From Steinernema hermaphroditum (lineage: Eukaryota > Nematoda > Chromadorea > Rhabditida > Steinernematidae), in NCBI GenBank assembly GCA_030435675.1, contig CM059622.1, positions 7,440,001 through 7,504,000 of the forward strand: 64,000 nucleotides of DNA. The letters run 5' to 3'. Made by a program: the position numbers and the translations under genes. Each line of letters opens with the position of its first letter. Positions within the stretch are counted from its first letter, which is position 1. Under the pieces are notes generated by a model that saw nothing but the letters and a program-made list of their open reading frames with translations, made no database searches and was not told the origin of the DNA. Positions 23,903 through 36,222 of the stretch are shown piece by piece.

Positions 23903-25132
23903 TCACCACATAAAGCGCTGCTTGACTCCGGGCTCACTCGGCCACTCGAACGGACGGAAGTAGAAGAGGTACAGGACGGCGCCAGCCACCGCAACGTTGA
24001 AGAGCATCTCGAGGACGACCGTCCAGAGGTGCACCGTCTTCGTCCCGAGGCGCCACACGACGTACGGTATTATGAAGTAGCGCGGCTCCAGAAGATGCGC
24101 CGGGACAAGAACGGCGCACAAGGCGACCGTCGCCAGGAGAACGACGTGCCGCGGCACTGTGCGAACGCTCTTGAGGGCATAGGTGATGGCGAAGAGGTAG
24201 ATGGGAGCGTAGAGGTACTTGAGGAGCTCGTGGCGGCGGAAGAAGCGCTGCCACACGTAGAAGGCGATGTGCCGGTTGTCGGCAAGAAGATAGGGGTGGT
24301 CTATGGAGGTGAAATGGATGGCGAGGCCGATGGGCACGAGAAAGACGAGCTGCCGGAGAGGATGGGAGACGATGTGGCGAAGAAGGCCCGGAAGATGGGT
24401 GAGGAAGTGAGGAGCGGAGGAGAAGACGATGAAGACGGAGCAGTAGAGGACCTGCATGCTGTGGAACTTCAGCTCGTGGGCGCTGCGGTCTCCGAGCACG
24501 ATTCCCTGGTTGACGACAACGAAAACGACGAATCCGATGCCGAGTAGCACCAGGCTCCAGAGGCGGGCGATGGTCCTCAGAAGGCTTCCCACTGGGTGAG
24601 ACCTCCGGTAGCACCGAACGAGAGTGTCCAGACCGAACATGGAGGCCCACACGATGTTCGTTTGGCGCGTCAGCACGGCGATAGCGAAGAAGAGCGTCGA
24701 GAGCAGGTGCTTCCGATCGATCCCGAAGGAGACTCCAGCGAGTACTGTAGCCAGGGAGAGGAGGTCGGTGTAGAAGAGCAGTGACGAGTGGAGCAGCACC
24801 GGAACGCTCATGACGGCGAGCGCGTCGGCGACGGCGAAAGACTTCGGGAACAGCTGCAGGCGGAGACGGTAGACGACCAGGAACGCGATCGGCACCAGGA
24901 GAGTGTTCGTGTAGCGCTCGGCTCCGCAGAAGAAGGCGGTCGCCAGCAGATAGAGCGCTGGAGGCGTTGTGATCTTCGGATTCCACGTGGAGAAGTCGCC
25001 TGAGCAGTAGAGCCGCGTTAGATTCATATGGAAGATCTCGTCCATGTAGGGTTCCCGGACCTTCTGGTAGGTGAAGTGGACGGCGAATCCGTGGAGTACA
25101 GTCAGCACGGCGGCCACGAAGTACACCAGCAT
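23903..25132 (-). CDS. ALG10: ALG10 dolichyl-P-Glc alpha-1,2-glucosyltransferase
   Basis: ALG10 adds the last glucose to the lipid-linked oligosaccharide in the ER lumen before N-glycosylation. A single uninterrupted frame of 409 aa starts at ATG 25132. The family signature near the N-terminus is plain: REPYMDEIFHMNL followed by the W-x-PKITTPP-x-LY block. About ten hydrophobic membrane segments follow, and the C-terminal part keeps EPRYFIIPY. It is somewhat shorter than vertebrate ALG10 (about 470). It is the only clear gene in the window without introns. It diverges from the bromodomain gene with about 230 bp between start codons, suggesting a shared promoter. Confidence 0.9.
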   Translation of the reverse strand: MLVYFVAAVLTVLHGFAVHFTYQKVREPYMDEIFHMNLTRLYCSGDFSTWNPKITTPPALYLLATAFFCGAERYTNTLLVPIAFLVVYRLRLQLFPKSFAVADALAVMSVPVLLHSSLLFYTDLLSLATVLAGVSFGIDRKHLLSTLFFAIAVLTRQTNIVWASMFGLDTLVRCYRRSHPVGSLLRTIARLWSLVLLGIGFVVFVVVNQGIVLGDRSAHELKFHSMQVLYCSVFIVFSSAPHFLTHLPGLLRHIVSHPLRQLVFLVPIGLAIHFTSIDHPYLLADNRHIAFYVWQRFFRRHELLKYLYAPIYLFAITYALKSVRTVPRHVVLLATVALCAVLVPAHLLEPRYFIIPYVVWRLGTKTVHLWTVVLEMLFNVAVAGAVLYLFYFRPFEWPSEPGVKQRFMW

Positions 25133-25365
25133 GGCTCTTCTGAAAGAGTCTCGGTGATTTCTCGCGAATCTCCGCACGACGAAAGCCACATAAACACCTC
25201 CAAACTCGCCTTCTGCGAATACAGCGGAGGGCCGCCATTCGCTGGAGAGCGAAGCGTGGCTGAGAGGTCGACAAATGTCTCTCACTGGTCCTGCACAGAA
25301 AATGGCGCGCCATCGGACTGCGCGTCCACGCGGGAGGACAGTCCGTCCCCATCGGTTCCACGGAG

Positions 25366-27323
25366 ATGTCGGAGCGCAAGCGGAAGTCCGCCGTTTCGGA
25401 GCGCCGATCGGCCGTCGGAGCGCCGCCTTCACTGTCCGGAAGGAAATACCGTAAGCTCGCCCCCTCGCCTATCGGGTTTAACGCTCGTTTTCAGCGAGGA
25501 AAGGCAAGGTCGTCGAGGAAGCCGAAGACTCAGAGAACGAATCGTTAGAAGAAGTCGAGGCGCAGGAGGAGAATCCGTCGGAAGACGACGGCAGCAAGAC
25601 GCCATCGAAGAAGAGGCGGAAGAAGCGCCGAATCCGCCTGACGGAGTACTCGCAGCGGGCGGCGAAGAAGCGGCGCGAGAAGGAGCGCGTCAAGAGGGAG
25701 GCCGAAGAAGACGAGGAGGATGAGGAACCGGAGGAGAACGAGGAGGGCTCCGAAGACTCCGAGCACGGGGAGCAGGAGGACCTGCACAAGCTGCCTGTCA
25801 ACCTCCGCGAGTACTCCACCTTCCAGCTCCTCTGCGACAATCTCCTGCGCAAGTTCCTCGAGAAAGACCCCGACGAGTACTTCGCCTACCCTGTCACTCA
25901 GTAGGTTTCTCCACGTGAGACCCTCGGTGCCAAAGGCTATTTTCAGGTCGATGGCACCGGACTACGCAGATGTGATCAAGAATCCGATGGACTTCTGGAC
26001 GATCCGACAGAAGATCGACAAGAACGAGTACAAGAACATCCGCGAGATGGAGGCGGACGTCGTTCTCATCTACCAGAACGCGATGACCTACAACGGCCCC
26101 AACACGATTTACCACCTCGCCGCGCAGAAGCTCGCTACCCTCTGCAAGTACTACTTCTCGGAGAACTACATGCGCTACCTCCGCTACTCGATGGTCTTCT
26201 TCACGGAGCTGACGCTCGAGCAGATGGGCATCACGGTGAAGAAGGTCGTGGAGCCGGTGAAGCGGAAAGCGCACAACGCACTCATCGACGACCGGAGCGC
26301 CAGCGCGATCCTGAAAGACGTTGACGCGAAGGTCGCTGAGCGCCTCGCCACACGGAAGCCGAAGTCGCAGCTGGCGTTCATCGACGCGAGAGATGACGGC
26401 ACGCACTGCCTGAACCTCGTCACTGAGGAGGGGAGGGCGTCGGTGACCCTCGGCGACATCATTCCGAAGCTGGAGAAAGGCACCCCGGGGATGCTGCCGC
26501 AGTACGAGCAGCGCCTGCACATCCAGAACGCGATGTCCTACCTCAACTACGGTCCCTACAGCTCGTTTGCGCCGCAGTTCGACTCCACCTGGGCGACGCT
26601 GAACCAGCGTGACTCGGAGCTCCTGATCTCGACATATGGGAGTCGAGAGAATGCGTCGGACGCAATCGTGCTGAAGCAGGTGGTGAAGGGAACGAATGAG
26701 GAGTACGAGAGGGCCGTCGACAACATGCTCGACCTGCTGACCGACGGAGAGCACAACAGGACGATCGCCGAGCTGGAGAAGGAACCCGAAGACGCCAAGA
26801 AGAAGAAGGAGTGGGAGGAGAAGGCCCCCGAAGATGGCTCTTCAGAGAAGGTACTGTGGTCGATGCTTGATTTCCTGCTTCATCACATCGATTTCAGAAG
26901 GAAAGCGACCTTAGTTTGAACGAGGTGGCGGGCATTCTGAGGGACATCGAGAGTCTCGAGAACCTCGGCGTCGACGTCGGCTTCATCGCCGACATCCGCG
27001 AAGGGCTCGGCATCGATAAGCAGGGTCATCAGTTGAACCCGGACGAGGCGCTCGCGAAGGTCAGCGTCATGCTGGCTGACCTACAGTACCTGCAGCGGCA
27101 ACGACTCAGCCAGGTGCCGCCCCAGGTGCTAACGGAGGTGCCACCACCCACGGCGCTCGAGGTGAATCTCGCGAACAGGACGAACGAGCTGTTGGCGCAG
27201 CAGATCGCCGTCAACACGACGCCGGAAGACATGGCCTCCGCGCTGTCGCTGGAGCAGTCGATGGGCGTCGGCAACGAAGCCGACGACATGGACTTCCTCA
27301 GCGAGTTCCTCACCTTCGACTGA
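25366..27323 (+). CDS. swsn-9: BRD7/BRD9-type bromodomain protein (SWI/SNF subunit)
   Basis: BRD7/9 proteins bind acetyl-lysine and belong to PBAF or ncBAF chromatin remodellers. Four exons: 25366-25450, 25495-25900, 25947-26850 and 26898-27323; the product is 606 aa. The N-terminus is basic and acidic low complexity. The bromodomain (about residues 140-250) shows FAYPVTQSMAPDY, VIKNPMDF and the acetyl-lysine-binding Asn in YQNAMTYNGPNTIYH. A DUF3512-like region follows (LNYGPYSSFAPQFDSTWATL), the feature that separates BRD7/9 from other bromodomain proteins. Introns are 44-47 bp. The last ends ATTTCAG and its retention would truncate the protein after about 29 extra residues. Confidence 0.9.
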
Positions 27324-27434
27324 TCTCTCCCTACCGTATCCGCGTATTTATGTATTTATTATCGAAGCCGCAATGAACGGGAGTAACAGTAAGTTATGTC
27401 AACAAAATCTCCCTAGGCAGAGGAAGGGCATCCT

Positions 27435-30297
27435 CTATCGTGACTGTAGACTCGAGGGGGTGAAGCTCGTGGCGAGGAGGCTCTTGGCCATACTTCTGGC
27501 CGGCGAAGTGCCTATGGGGTGGCTGCCGGAGCTCGCGTCGTCGATCTCGGAGAGTGTCGGTGGGTGCCGCGCCGTCGCCGAGGTGGAGGGCCCGTCGGCG
27601 GCGCCGATCATCTGGCGGTTGACGAGGGTACGGTAGATGCCGGGCTGTGCGATGAGCTCCTCGTGAGTGCCCTGCTGCTCGACGCGACCTTTGTTGATGA
27701 CGACGATCTTGTCGGCCTTCTCGACGGTGCTGAGACGGTGAGCTATGAGGATGACGGAGCGGCCCTTGAGGTTCTTGTAGATGGCCTCCTGCACGAGCGC
27801 TTCGGACTCGGTGTCGAGGGCGGAAGTGGCCTCGTCGAGGAGAAGCACCGCCGGGCTGCGGACGAGGGCGCGCGCGATGGCGATGCGCTGCTTCTGGCCG
27901 CCTGCAAGAAGGTTAGAGGTACCGGGGGAGGCCACCTACCGGACATCTGACTGCCCTTCTCGCCGACGTTGGTCTCGTACTTGTCGTTCGTTTGCACGAT
28001 GAAGGAGTGGGCGTTGGCCATCTTGGCCGCCTCGACGACGTCGACCTCGGTGAAGTGGTCGAGGCCGTAGCCGACGTTTTCGGTGACGGAGCGCGCGAAG
28101 AGGACCGGCTCCTGGCCCACCAGGGCGATCTTCGTGTGGATCAGCTGGTGCTCGTACTGCTCGATGGGCACGCCGTCGATGAGGATCTCGCCGCTGTCCG
28201 GCTGGTAGAAGTGCTCGAGGAGCGCGATGCATGAGCTTTTGCCGGAGCCGCTGGGGCCAACCAGAGCCACCGTCTGCCCGGGCTCCACAGTAAAGCTGAG
28301 ATCGCGCAGGATCGGGAGGTCGGGCCGGGTGGGATAGGAGAAGTGCACGTTGCGGAACTCTATCTTGCCCTGTACGTGCTCGGGCTTGTGGTTGCCGTCG
28401 GTGTGGATCTCAGGCTTGCGGTCGATGTACTCGAAGACCTTACGGGAGGCGCCGACGGACTGCATGAGGCCGGTCCACACCTCTCCCATTTGCTGAAAGG
28501 GGCTTACGAGGGTGCGGCGGCAACGGGCTCACCCGAATGTTGTCGCCGAGCTGCATCTGGTAGAGGAGGAAGGAGACGAGCAGGTTGGCGTCCATCCTGT
28601 TGGTGATGACGAGGTGCCCGCCAAACCAGAGGACGGCGACGATAATGAGAGCTTGAAAGAGCTGCGGAGGTACGGTAGAGCGGGGCAGGTAGTGGGGCGC
28701 TCACCTCGTTGACCCAGATGAAGCCGATGTAGGCGAAGGCCTTCAGTTTGGTGACGTTCATGGTGTGGGTGAGCTTTTCGAAGTAGCGATCGGCCTCGAT
28801 GCCCTCGCAGGCGAAGGAGCGGACGGTGCGCATGGTGGAAAGGACCTCCTCGGCGACGTCGTTCGACTGCGCCACAGCCTCCTGCGTCCGCTCGCTGAGG
28901 AGATCGTAGTAGACGCCGAAGATCTTCGAGGCGACCAGGATAATGGGCACGACGATGAAGGTGACCAGCGAGAGCTTCCACGAGAGGTACATCATGAAGA
29001 ACATCGAGCCGCCCAGCATGACGATGTTGCGAAGGAAGACGTTCACGTTCAGCGCTACCGTATCCGACATCGTCTGACAGTCGGCGGTGAGGCGGGAGGT
29101 CACCTCGCCGGTCTTGTGGGCGTCATAGAAGGCGACGTTCTGGTGCACGAGCGAGGTGAAGAGGTCGCAGCGGACGGCGCGGTTGATCCTCGCGTAGGCG
29201 TACTCAAAGCTGCCTCCGCGGAGACCTCCGGCGATGGCCCTAGGCGGTGCGAGTAGCGCGCCCCGGATGGCCAAGGACTTACGAGGCGAAGGAGATGGCC
29301 GTCATGAGCTTGACGCTGTCCATGAGGGCCTTGTAGGGGTCGACGGAGGCGTTGACGACGCTGGCGATGACCTGGCCCGTGTAGTAGGGCACGAAGATGC
29401 GCGCTACAAAGGCATTTGTGGACTGTTTTGGGATCTCCGGGCGATAAGGGCTACTGAGAAAGCGAGGCTGATAAGGAGTGCATCGGAAAGTGTTGAAAAA
29501 GATAAGAAACAAAACTTGCAAAGTCACTTTTCGATCGATTTCGATTCACCTTTTAAAATCTGAACGAGTGGGGCTGATAAGAGGGTTTTCCGCTAAGAGT
29601 ACTGTAGCGGGACGCCTCCTAGAGAGTTGTAGCGAAGCTGGTTACCAATCACGAGGAGAGACTTACTGAGCGAGTAGATGAAGAGCCACGAGAATCCGGA
29701 GAGATGCCAGAGCCACTCGCGGCGACAGTACTGTAGGAGGCGGAAGATGAGCTCGAAGGTCTGGCGGGGCGGGATCGGGGCGTCGGAGTCGGCGGTGGAG
29801 TCGGAGGACTCGCTGGACTCGTCCTCGTTCTCCAGCTCGCTGTAGCCGCCCTTGGCGGAGCCGAGGAAGACGCGGCCCCAGGCGAAGTTCATGAGGAAGG
29901 CGCAGACGAAGTTGTTGACGAGGAGGAGGACGTCGCCAACGAAGAGGCTCGCCTCGTTCTCCTCGGTCAGGGCCAGCAGTTTTGTGGGTGAGAAGGCGCA
30001 CATGAGCAGGGTCAGCGAAAAGACGACATGGCTCAGCGTGGTCATAAGGGGCGAGGGGTTCGCCTGGGAGAGGAGGATCGCCGGACCAACGACGTAGACG
30101 ACGACGCGGAGGAGGGCGATGAGGGCGAGATCGAGGGTCGAGGAGAGGAACCGGAAGGGCTGTGAGAACTGGGCGCAGAAAAGTGTCCAGGAGGGACCCT
30201 CGGCGCCATGCCAGGCGAGTCCGAGACCCGTGTTGCCGAGATCGATGAGGACGAGCAGAAGTCCGAAGACCAAGCAAGAAGCCGGTCGCAGCGCCAT
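27435..30297 (-). CDS. TAP-like ABC half-transporter (HAF-4/HAF-9, ABCB9 type)
   Basis: Half-transporters of this group form dimers that move peptides into lysosome-related organelles. Six exons: 30297-29667, 29403-29283, 29239-28705, 28661-28533, 28492-27940 and 27901-27435; the product is 811 aa, matching nematode HAF proteins. An extra N-terminal membrane domain of about four helices precedes the six-helix core. The core keeps [14 protein letters not shown] and the intracellular loop [13 protein letters not shown]. The nucleotide-binding domain has Walker [11 protein letters not shown]-loop VGQEPVLFA, signature MSGGQKQR (split by the last intron), Walker [12 protein letters not shown] and the H-loop IAHRLST. 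All catalytic motifs are intact. I cannot separate HAF-4 from HAF-9 by eye. Confidence 0.9.
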
Positions 30298-31703
30298 CGG
30301 AACTGTTTCCGAGGAGCACTGGAAGGGACGACCGAAGAAGAAGACGGCGACGGAGCGAATGGAGGCCGCGATAACGCCCTAATCGCAGCGGCCGTAGGCA
30401 TCGAGAAGCCCACTGGAAGCACTCGAAAGTGATAAAAAGAAGTGTCCACAGATAAAGAAACGGCCGACTGAAATAAAAGCTGCTAAGTTCACTTTTTTTG
30501 CCCCCCCCCCCTCCCCCCGATTACACGAGGATCGTAGTGATCTCCGAAGAAGAACGTCTCGATCTAGACCTCTACATGCCTAAACGTTTACCACGTGCAT
30601 CTACCGCATCTCTCTCTTGTTTATCGTACCTTCGGAGATTCTCAGTGGCCTCGACGGCCTTGTGCAGCTCAGCTGTGGAATCGGTGGCTTGGCTTCTGGA
30701 CACTTACTATCAGAAGAAGCCGCTGTAACCTTTTGAAAGAAAGAGTCCTTTGATGTCGACGCCCCTCCCACTCCTCGTCGCGGTTTCCATGAAAAGGTCG
30801 CCTTCTTCGCGGCTGGTCGCAGGCGCTCCGAGGGAGAGATCGGAGCGGAGACGAAATATCGCGGCGGCCCTGAGAACTAAGCGTACACCAAGTGCCTCGC
30901 GAGACGTGACAATGACCTAGCGTCCACGATCGAGGAGCTCTCTCAACGACCCCGACCGTCCTCTGAATCCGCACTTTTGTACATCGGTTCCTTCTTTCTT
31001 CGGTGGAAGGGTTCAAAGAGGTTTTGAGCAGATGCTGAACTCAAATATTCTGGTCCCAAACTGTTCCTCGCAATCAGAAACGTTCCCTATGCTTCTGAAG
31101 AACTCTGTACGCCACATGCAATTCGTACTATCAGCTCAGAATAGACGGTTCTTTATCGCATAGAACGTGAAACATTCCTGATAATTTAGTATTGAAAGGA
31201 AAACGATTCAATGTAATCACCAGCGGACATTCGGGATCTACTTCAGATTCACCCCTTTGAAGTCGGGCATCAGTCAAACGGAAGCTCTACGCCGAGGCGC
31301 TGGAGGGGGTCCATGGCCGCAGTGATCTCGCCGAAGCCAGCAGGAGTGACCTGACGCGGACGATCGCCCATCGAACGGCGCCTTCCCGGAATATTGGCTA
31401 ATTCGAAGCCTGAGTCGATGATATTGAGCCGTTCTATAACACCTTCTCCTACAAGCCACCCTGCTATGAGTCACAAACGGACCTGAAGCCAGTATGTCAG
31501 TCGACAGTGGCTTTTGGATAAGATATTTGACATCTGAAGGCTAGTAGGGTCTCGCCGCGATTCCCCTCCTGAGGCGTGAGTCGGCATTGCATAACTGTGG
31601 GCGAAACGTTGCGTCACCTGGGGCACAAAGGGGCGCCAGGCAGCGACTCTTCTGGCGCTTCTTCCTCGGATTGGCGCACTTCTGATATTTGGGTCCGTTT
31701 CAG
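30298..31703. other. 1.4 kb gap with no certain gene
   Basis: Between the ABC transporter start and the AsnRS leader. It holds a C-rich homopolymer tract (30501-30518) and several short open - strand stretches without ATG starts (about 30698-30920 and 31266-31470, the latter ending near DPLQRLGVELPFD). None shows a recognisable domain or a complete splice pattern. Small unrecognised exons cannot be excluded. Confidence 0.4.
31697..31703 (+). promoter_or_regulatory. Probable SL trans-splice acceptor of AsnRS
   Basis: GTTTCAG ends at 31703, 36 nt before the start codon, with no matching donor recognised just upstream. This is the usual look of a nematode spliced-leader acceptor; a 5' UTR intron is the alternative. 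Confidence 0.5.
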
Positions 31704-31739
31704 AACAACGAGCCGAACTTGGTTCACCCGGCTTCGGAC

Positions 31740-33599
31740 ATGGCTGCTGCAGCTACCACCTACTACGTCCACGGCGAAACTGGATGCGACTCCACCGGTG
31801 ACGGCTCGGAGCTGAAGCCAGTCAAGTCCCTTTGGAAGGCCATGCTGATCAACCAGTCGGCGACCGGCAGTTTTCGCATTGCGAAGGTGGAGGACGGCCA
31901 AATTGTATGGGAGGAACCTTCGAAGTCCGCCGTAAAAAAGAACACTTCGAGGTTCGTTGCTCCCGAAATTGAGTAGCTCTGATTTTGATCGTTTCAGATA
32001 CCAGACCGAGGTGAAGAAGATCGAGAGCGCCGCCGAGCGCGCGAAGAAGGAACAGCTGAAGGATCAGCAGACGCAGCAGAACCTGGAGGAAGCGCGCAAG
32101 CTGAAGATTGAGCTTGACCCTTCGCTCCCAGAGGCGACGCTTATCACCATCCAGGACGCCAAACAGTACCGTGAAAAGCGCGTCCAGGTGAAGGGATGGG
32201 TGCACCGCATGCGCACCCAAGGAAAGACCATGACGTTTGTCGTTCTTCGCGATGGTTCCGGTTTCTTGCAAGCACTTCTCCAGGGAAAGCTGGTAAATGC
32301 CACTCCAACTGTTGGCATTTTTTACCTCTAATAGTTTTAGTGCCAAACCTACGAAGCCATTACTCTTTCGACTGAGGCTGCTGTTTGCCTTTACGGCACC
32401 ATTCACGAGGTTCCTGAAGGCCAGAACGCTCCTGATGGACACGAACTGAAGGTTGACTACTGGGAACTGATCCACAACGCCCCAGCTGGAGGTGTGGACA
32501 ACGTGCTGAACGAGGATGCCTCTAGCGATATCAAACTGGACAACCGCCATCTGGTGATCCGCGGAGACAACAGTTCCCGTATTCTGCGCCTTCGTTCGCT
32601 GATCACTCGCGCGATGCGTGAACACTTCCACCATGCTCGCTACACGGAAATCTTCCCTCCCACCATGGTGCAGACTCAAGTCGAGGGAGGTTCGACTCTG
32701 TTCTCGCTGGACTACTACGGCGAGCCCGCTTATCTGACGCAGTCGTCGCAGCTGTACTTGGAATCGTGCATTCCCGCCCTTGGGGACGTTTACTGTATTG
32801 CTCAGTCGTACCGTGCTGAGAAGTCTCGCACTCGTCGGCACCTTGCCGAGTTCTCGCACGTCGAAGCCGAGTGTTCCTTCTTGACGTTCGAACAACTCAT
32901 GGACCGTATTGAAGATCTCGTCTGCGACACCGTCGAACGCCTTATGAACGACCCCATTTCGAAGGAACTTATCATGCACGTCAACCCAGTAAGTCGCATA
33001 TTCTGTAAATCGCGCAAGGTTGGGCTTATTTAGGAATTCAAACCTCCCCAGAGACCATTTATGAGAATGAAGTACTCGGAAGCTATCGAGTGGCTACAGA
33101 AGCACGATGTTCTGAACGAGGAGGACGGTGGAGAGCCGCGCCCTTTCAAATTTGGCGACGATATTGCCGAGAAAGCAGAACGCCATATGACTGACACTAT
33201 CGGAAAGGTGTGATCCTACTTGACTGCGATGACCGAAATGCTTCTTTTCAGCCGATCATGCTCAACAGTTTCCCGGCGGGAATCAAGTCTTTCTACATGG
33301 CCCGCTGTGTCGAGGACAACGAACTCACGGAATCTATCGATCTCCTCATGCCCGGAGTCGGAGAGATCGTCGGAGGGTCCATGAGGATCTGGAAGGAGGA
33401 CGAGCTTATGAAGGCTTTCGAAAGAGAGGGCATGGACCCCAAGAACTACTACTGGTACGTGGATTTGCGCAAGTATGGCGGATGCCCACATGGCGGTTTT
33501 GGGCTCGGTATGGAGCGTTTCGTTTGTTGGCTCACCCAAACTCATCATATCCGCGATGTTTGCCTCTACCCGCGATTCATGAACCGATGCGCGCCCTAA
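31740..33599 (+). CDS. nars-1: Asparaginyl-tRNA synthetase, cytosolic
   Basis: This enzyme charges tRNA-Asn with asparagine in the cytosol. Five exons: 31740-31951, 31998-32292, 32341-32988, 33034-33207 and 33252-33599; the product is 558 aa, about the length of human NARS1. An N-terminal eukaryote-specific extension contains a charged helix ([16 protein letters not shown]). The anticodon-binding OB fold follows ([20 protein letters not shown]). The class II core shows motif 2 around [21 protein letters not shown] and motif 3 as [12 protein letters not shown], and the protein ends [10 protein letters not shown]. No catalytic motif is missing. AATAAA at 33675-33680 provides the poly(A) signal. 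Confidence 0.97.
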
Positions 33600-33674
33600 A
33601 GTTTCTATTCTTAGCGCTTTTAAGCCCATTTGTTTTTTGTTGTTCCTTATTCTATTCTGTTGGATTGTTGACGA

Positions 33675-33680
33675 AATAAA
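33675..33680 (+). terminator. Poly(A) signal of AsnRS
   Basis: AATAAA 76 bp past the stop codon, in the right orientation. Confidence 0.7.
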
Positions 33681-33914
33681 GTTAATGGCTGATGTATTCT
33701 TCGCGGTACGGGAACGCGGATCGGGTTAGCGAGTGGTGCTTGTGTCGTGAGCTATCCCCTTGACACCTGATGACCGTTTATGATAATCTGGTGACGATAA
33801 GTGATTTCTCCTATATTGGTTTGCTTTTCCGTAAAAGTGCCACTGACTCCCTCCTACCAGTGATAGCCCCAGTAGAATCATTCGATCTATCAAGTCCACC
33901 CTAAAGGGCCAGTT

Positions 33915-34150
33915 ATAGTTGCGGAAACAGTTTCCGGAAACAGTTTCCGCCATTGTAAAAACTGTTTCCGGAAACAGTTTCCCGCAAACTGTTTCCGATG
34001 TCGGTTATAGTTCAAAAAACAGTTTCCGGGGCGGAAACAGTTTTCAAGCATGTTTGAAAACAGTTTTCTGTTTCCGGAAACAGTTTCCGGGGCGGAAACA
34101 GTTTTCAAGCATGTTTGAAAACAGTTTTCTGTTTTCGGAAACAGTTTTGG
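33915..34150. repeat. GGAAACAGTTTCC near-palindrome array
   Basis: At least ten copies of GGAAACAGTTTC(C) in both orientations, partly arranged as a higher-order unit that includes CAAGCATGTTTGAAAACAG twice. The array recurs nearly unchanged at 56366-56575 and as a diverged inverted version at 36890-37000. It is the subterminal region of the TIR element. Confidence 0.8.
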
Positions 34151-34260
34151 ATTCGCGGTGGGACCTGTCGTGCAGATTTGGTTTCTGAGTTACTCTGAGT
34201 GGTTCGGCGCTTTTTTCGATGATTTCTGATTGTTTTTGCGGGCGATTTTGAATTGGGTTC

Positions 34261-35194
34261 CGGTCAGTTTGAGCGAACGGTCAGTTTGAGCGAATAAAAA
34301 TCGGTCAGTTTGAGCGAATGTTGGCAATGTGCCTATTCCACATTAAGCAGTGCATAAACAGGAAGCTACAAGCACTTACTCTCTACTACTTATCGTGAAA
34401 GTGGAAAGCTCGAGAAGATATTTCGACAACTCGGAGCTCTCTCTCTCCTTCCGCAGTACTACGTGACACCAGCCTTTCGACTACTCAGGAGGAATCTGCC
34501 CACAGATGACCTAGAAAATGACTAGATGCCGGGAGTCTGCCAGAAGATCATCGAGCTATTCGACTACTATTCGAACGAATGGATCGACAACCCACTGGGA
34601 CTCGACTTCGTTAACCTTTACGACATGACAGAAGGAACCCGAACAACGAATCATGCTGAAGCCTACCATAGTGCGCAGCGCCATTATTGGCGATCTCCAC
34701 ATATGCCACTGGGAGAATGGTTCTAGCAACGTTCCAAAATGTACATCATGCGGAGGAAACGAGGATCCGAGATGTCCTCTTGCTAAGGATCGAGTCCCGT
34801 CCACGTCATCCTACAGCAATTGCAAACGACGAGAAGCTGCAAGAAGCCCGCAGGCGACTAGAAGACGTACTAGAATCCGGCGCAAGCGTTGAAGAATTTT
34901 GGGAATTCGTCGAGAAGTATCTTACAAGAGTAGGAGCAGTCATAGGATATAATGTCCAAAGGGACCAGGACACCTCAGAAAAATTGCTCACAACGCAATC
35001 CTAATATTTATAGTCACCCAATTGTATAGTATGCATTGAATAAATTATTACATTTCTAAATTACGCAAAGAAAATTATGCAAGTTCGCGCGAAAACCGAC
35101 TGATTTTCGAAACCGATGCCATTTTAAAACCGATGCCAACATTCGCTCAAACTGACCGATTTTTTTCGCTCAAACTGACCGTTCGCTCAAACCA
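34261..35194. mobile_element. Mutator-like (MULE) transposon remnant
   Basis: Terminal inverted repeats are built of three tandem copies of GGTCAGTTTGAGCGAA: left 34261-34325, right 35120-35194. Between them, + strand coding pieces (34526-34726, then a frame change into 34730-35001) resemble the C-terminal part of a MULE transposase: NPLGLDFVNLYDMTEGTRTT followed by NHAEAYHSAQRHYW, as in the RTNNxxE segment of MULE proteins. The reading frame is broken at about 34725 and the N-terminal catalytic part is gone, so it is a dead copy. Confidence 0.55.
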
Positions 35195-35219
35195 GGGGTG
35201 GGCAAAGGGTGGGTCGATT

Positions 35220-35614
35220 GTGGTCCCGCAACGAAATCCCTGAATTCACAATGTACCGCGACGGTCGCGTGGGAGTGTAAAATACGGTGGATTTGTGGGC
35301 AGTTTACAGTAAAAATGGCCTTTTTTCTCGGCTGGGGCAGGCATCAAGAGGTCTACCCGACAGTACGTGGCTTGATAAACGATCATATTGCAAAACATAA
35401 GGCAAATTGACGATTTTTCCACAAAAGTCAATCTCTTAGGCGAAATCCGCCAATGAAACATAGTAATTTCGATGTACTGCTGCATAGAGCTAAGCAAGCT
35501 CTATTGATTAGACCCTACTTTACTCCCCCCCAGCCAAGGAAAATGAGGTAAACTGGCCAATTTTGCAATTCTACCGTATGTTCCTGCCATTGAGGGAGAT
35601 CGTTGCGGGACCAC
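35220..35614. mobile_element. Small TIR element (MITE-like)
   Basis: GTGGTCCCGCAACGA at 35220-35234 is exactly inverted at 35600-35614. No coding content in the 365 bp between. The motif GTTGCGGGAC also occurs in the large palindrome at 58150-58444, so the two may be related. Confidence 0.45.
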
Positions 35615-35721
35615 ACGCTAAACCTCCTAGTTCACTTCAATGTTTTGACCCATACCTGTAATGACGATCGCGTATTTTTTTCGCGTCATCTTGTAGGGAA
35701 GCCCACTTCACTATGACTTTA

Positions 35722-35739
35722 CCCCCCCCCCCCCCGCCC
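35722..35739 (+). repeat. C-homopolymer tract
   Basis: A run of about 14 C, one G, then four C inside the nested-transposon block. No function evident. Confidence 0.8.
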
Positions 35740-36222
35740 CACTTTACTCCACGCCCGGGGTCCTAAAACTATGTTTTTTTAAGACCGTGGTTCTTAAAAC
35801 GACCTGTTGGCGCATCCTTGTAATGAGGATCACCTGTTTTCTGTGCAGCATCTTGTAGAGGAGGAAAATTCACTAGGACTTTACTCGGCTGTTGTCCACT
35901 GAAACTTTCCCGGACAGGTTTATTCCATGGTCATGGCCATGGAGAGGTCGCTACAGGGGGCACTTGCTTCTGGCCTTGGTAGTTGAGCAGGGCTAGAACC
36001 GTAGAACCGAGTCGATTTCGGCTTAAGATGGCCATCCCGCCAGCGTTTTTTTAAATCTGTCCCACTTTACCTAGAAAAAACACCAGGATTCGCGTGTATC
36101 TCGTTATCTCGCTGTCTTTTTTGCGTTTTCTGTATTAATTCAGTTCTGTTCAGCTACTATTCAACTATGCCGCGTACTATGAAGCTCCCGAACGAGAAAA
36201 AAACGGCGATTTCGGCATTTTA

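Noticed and set aside
24000..25000. Long + strand frames opposite ALG10
   Set aside because: The - strand carries the ALG10 signature; the + frames are GC-driven shadows without domains.
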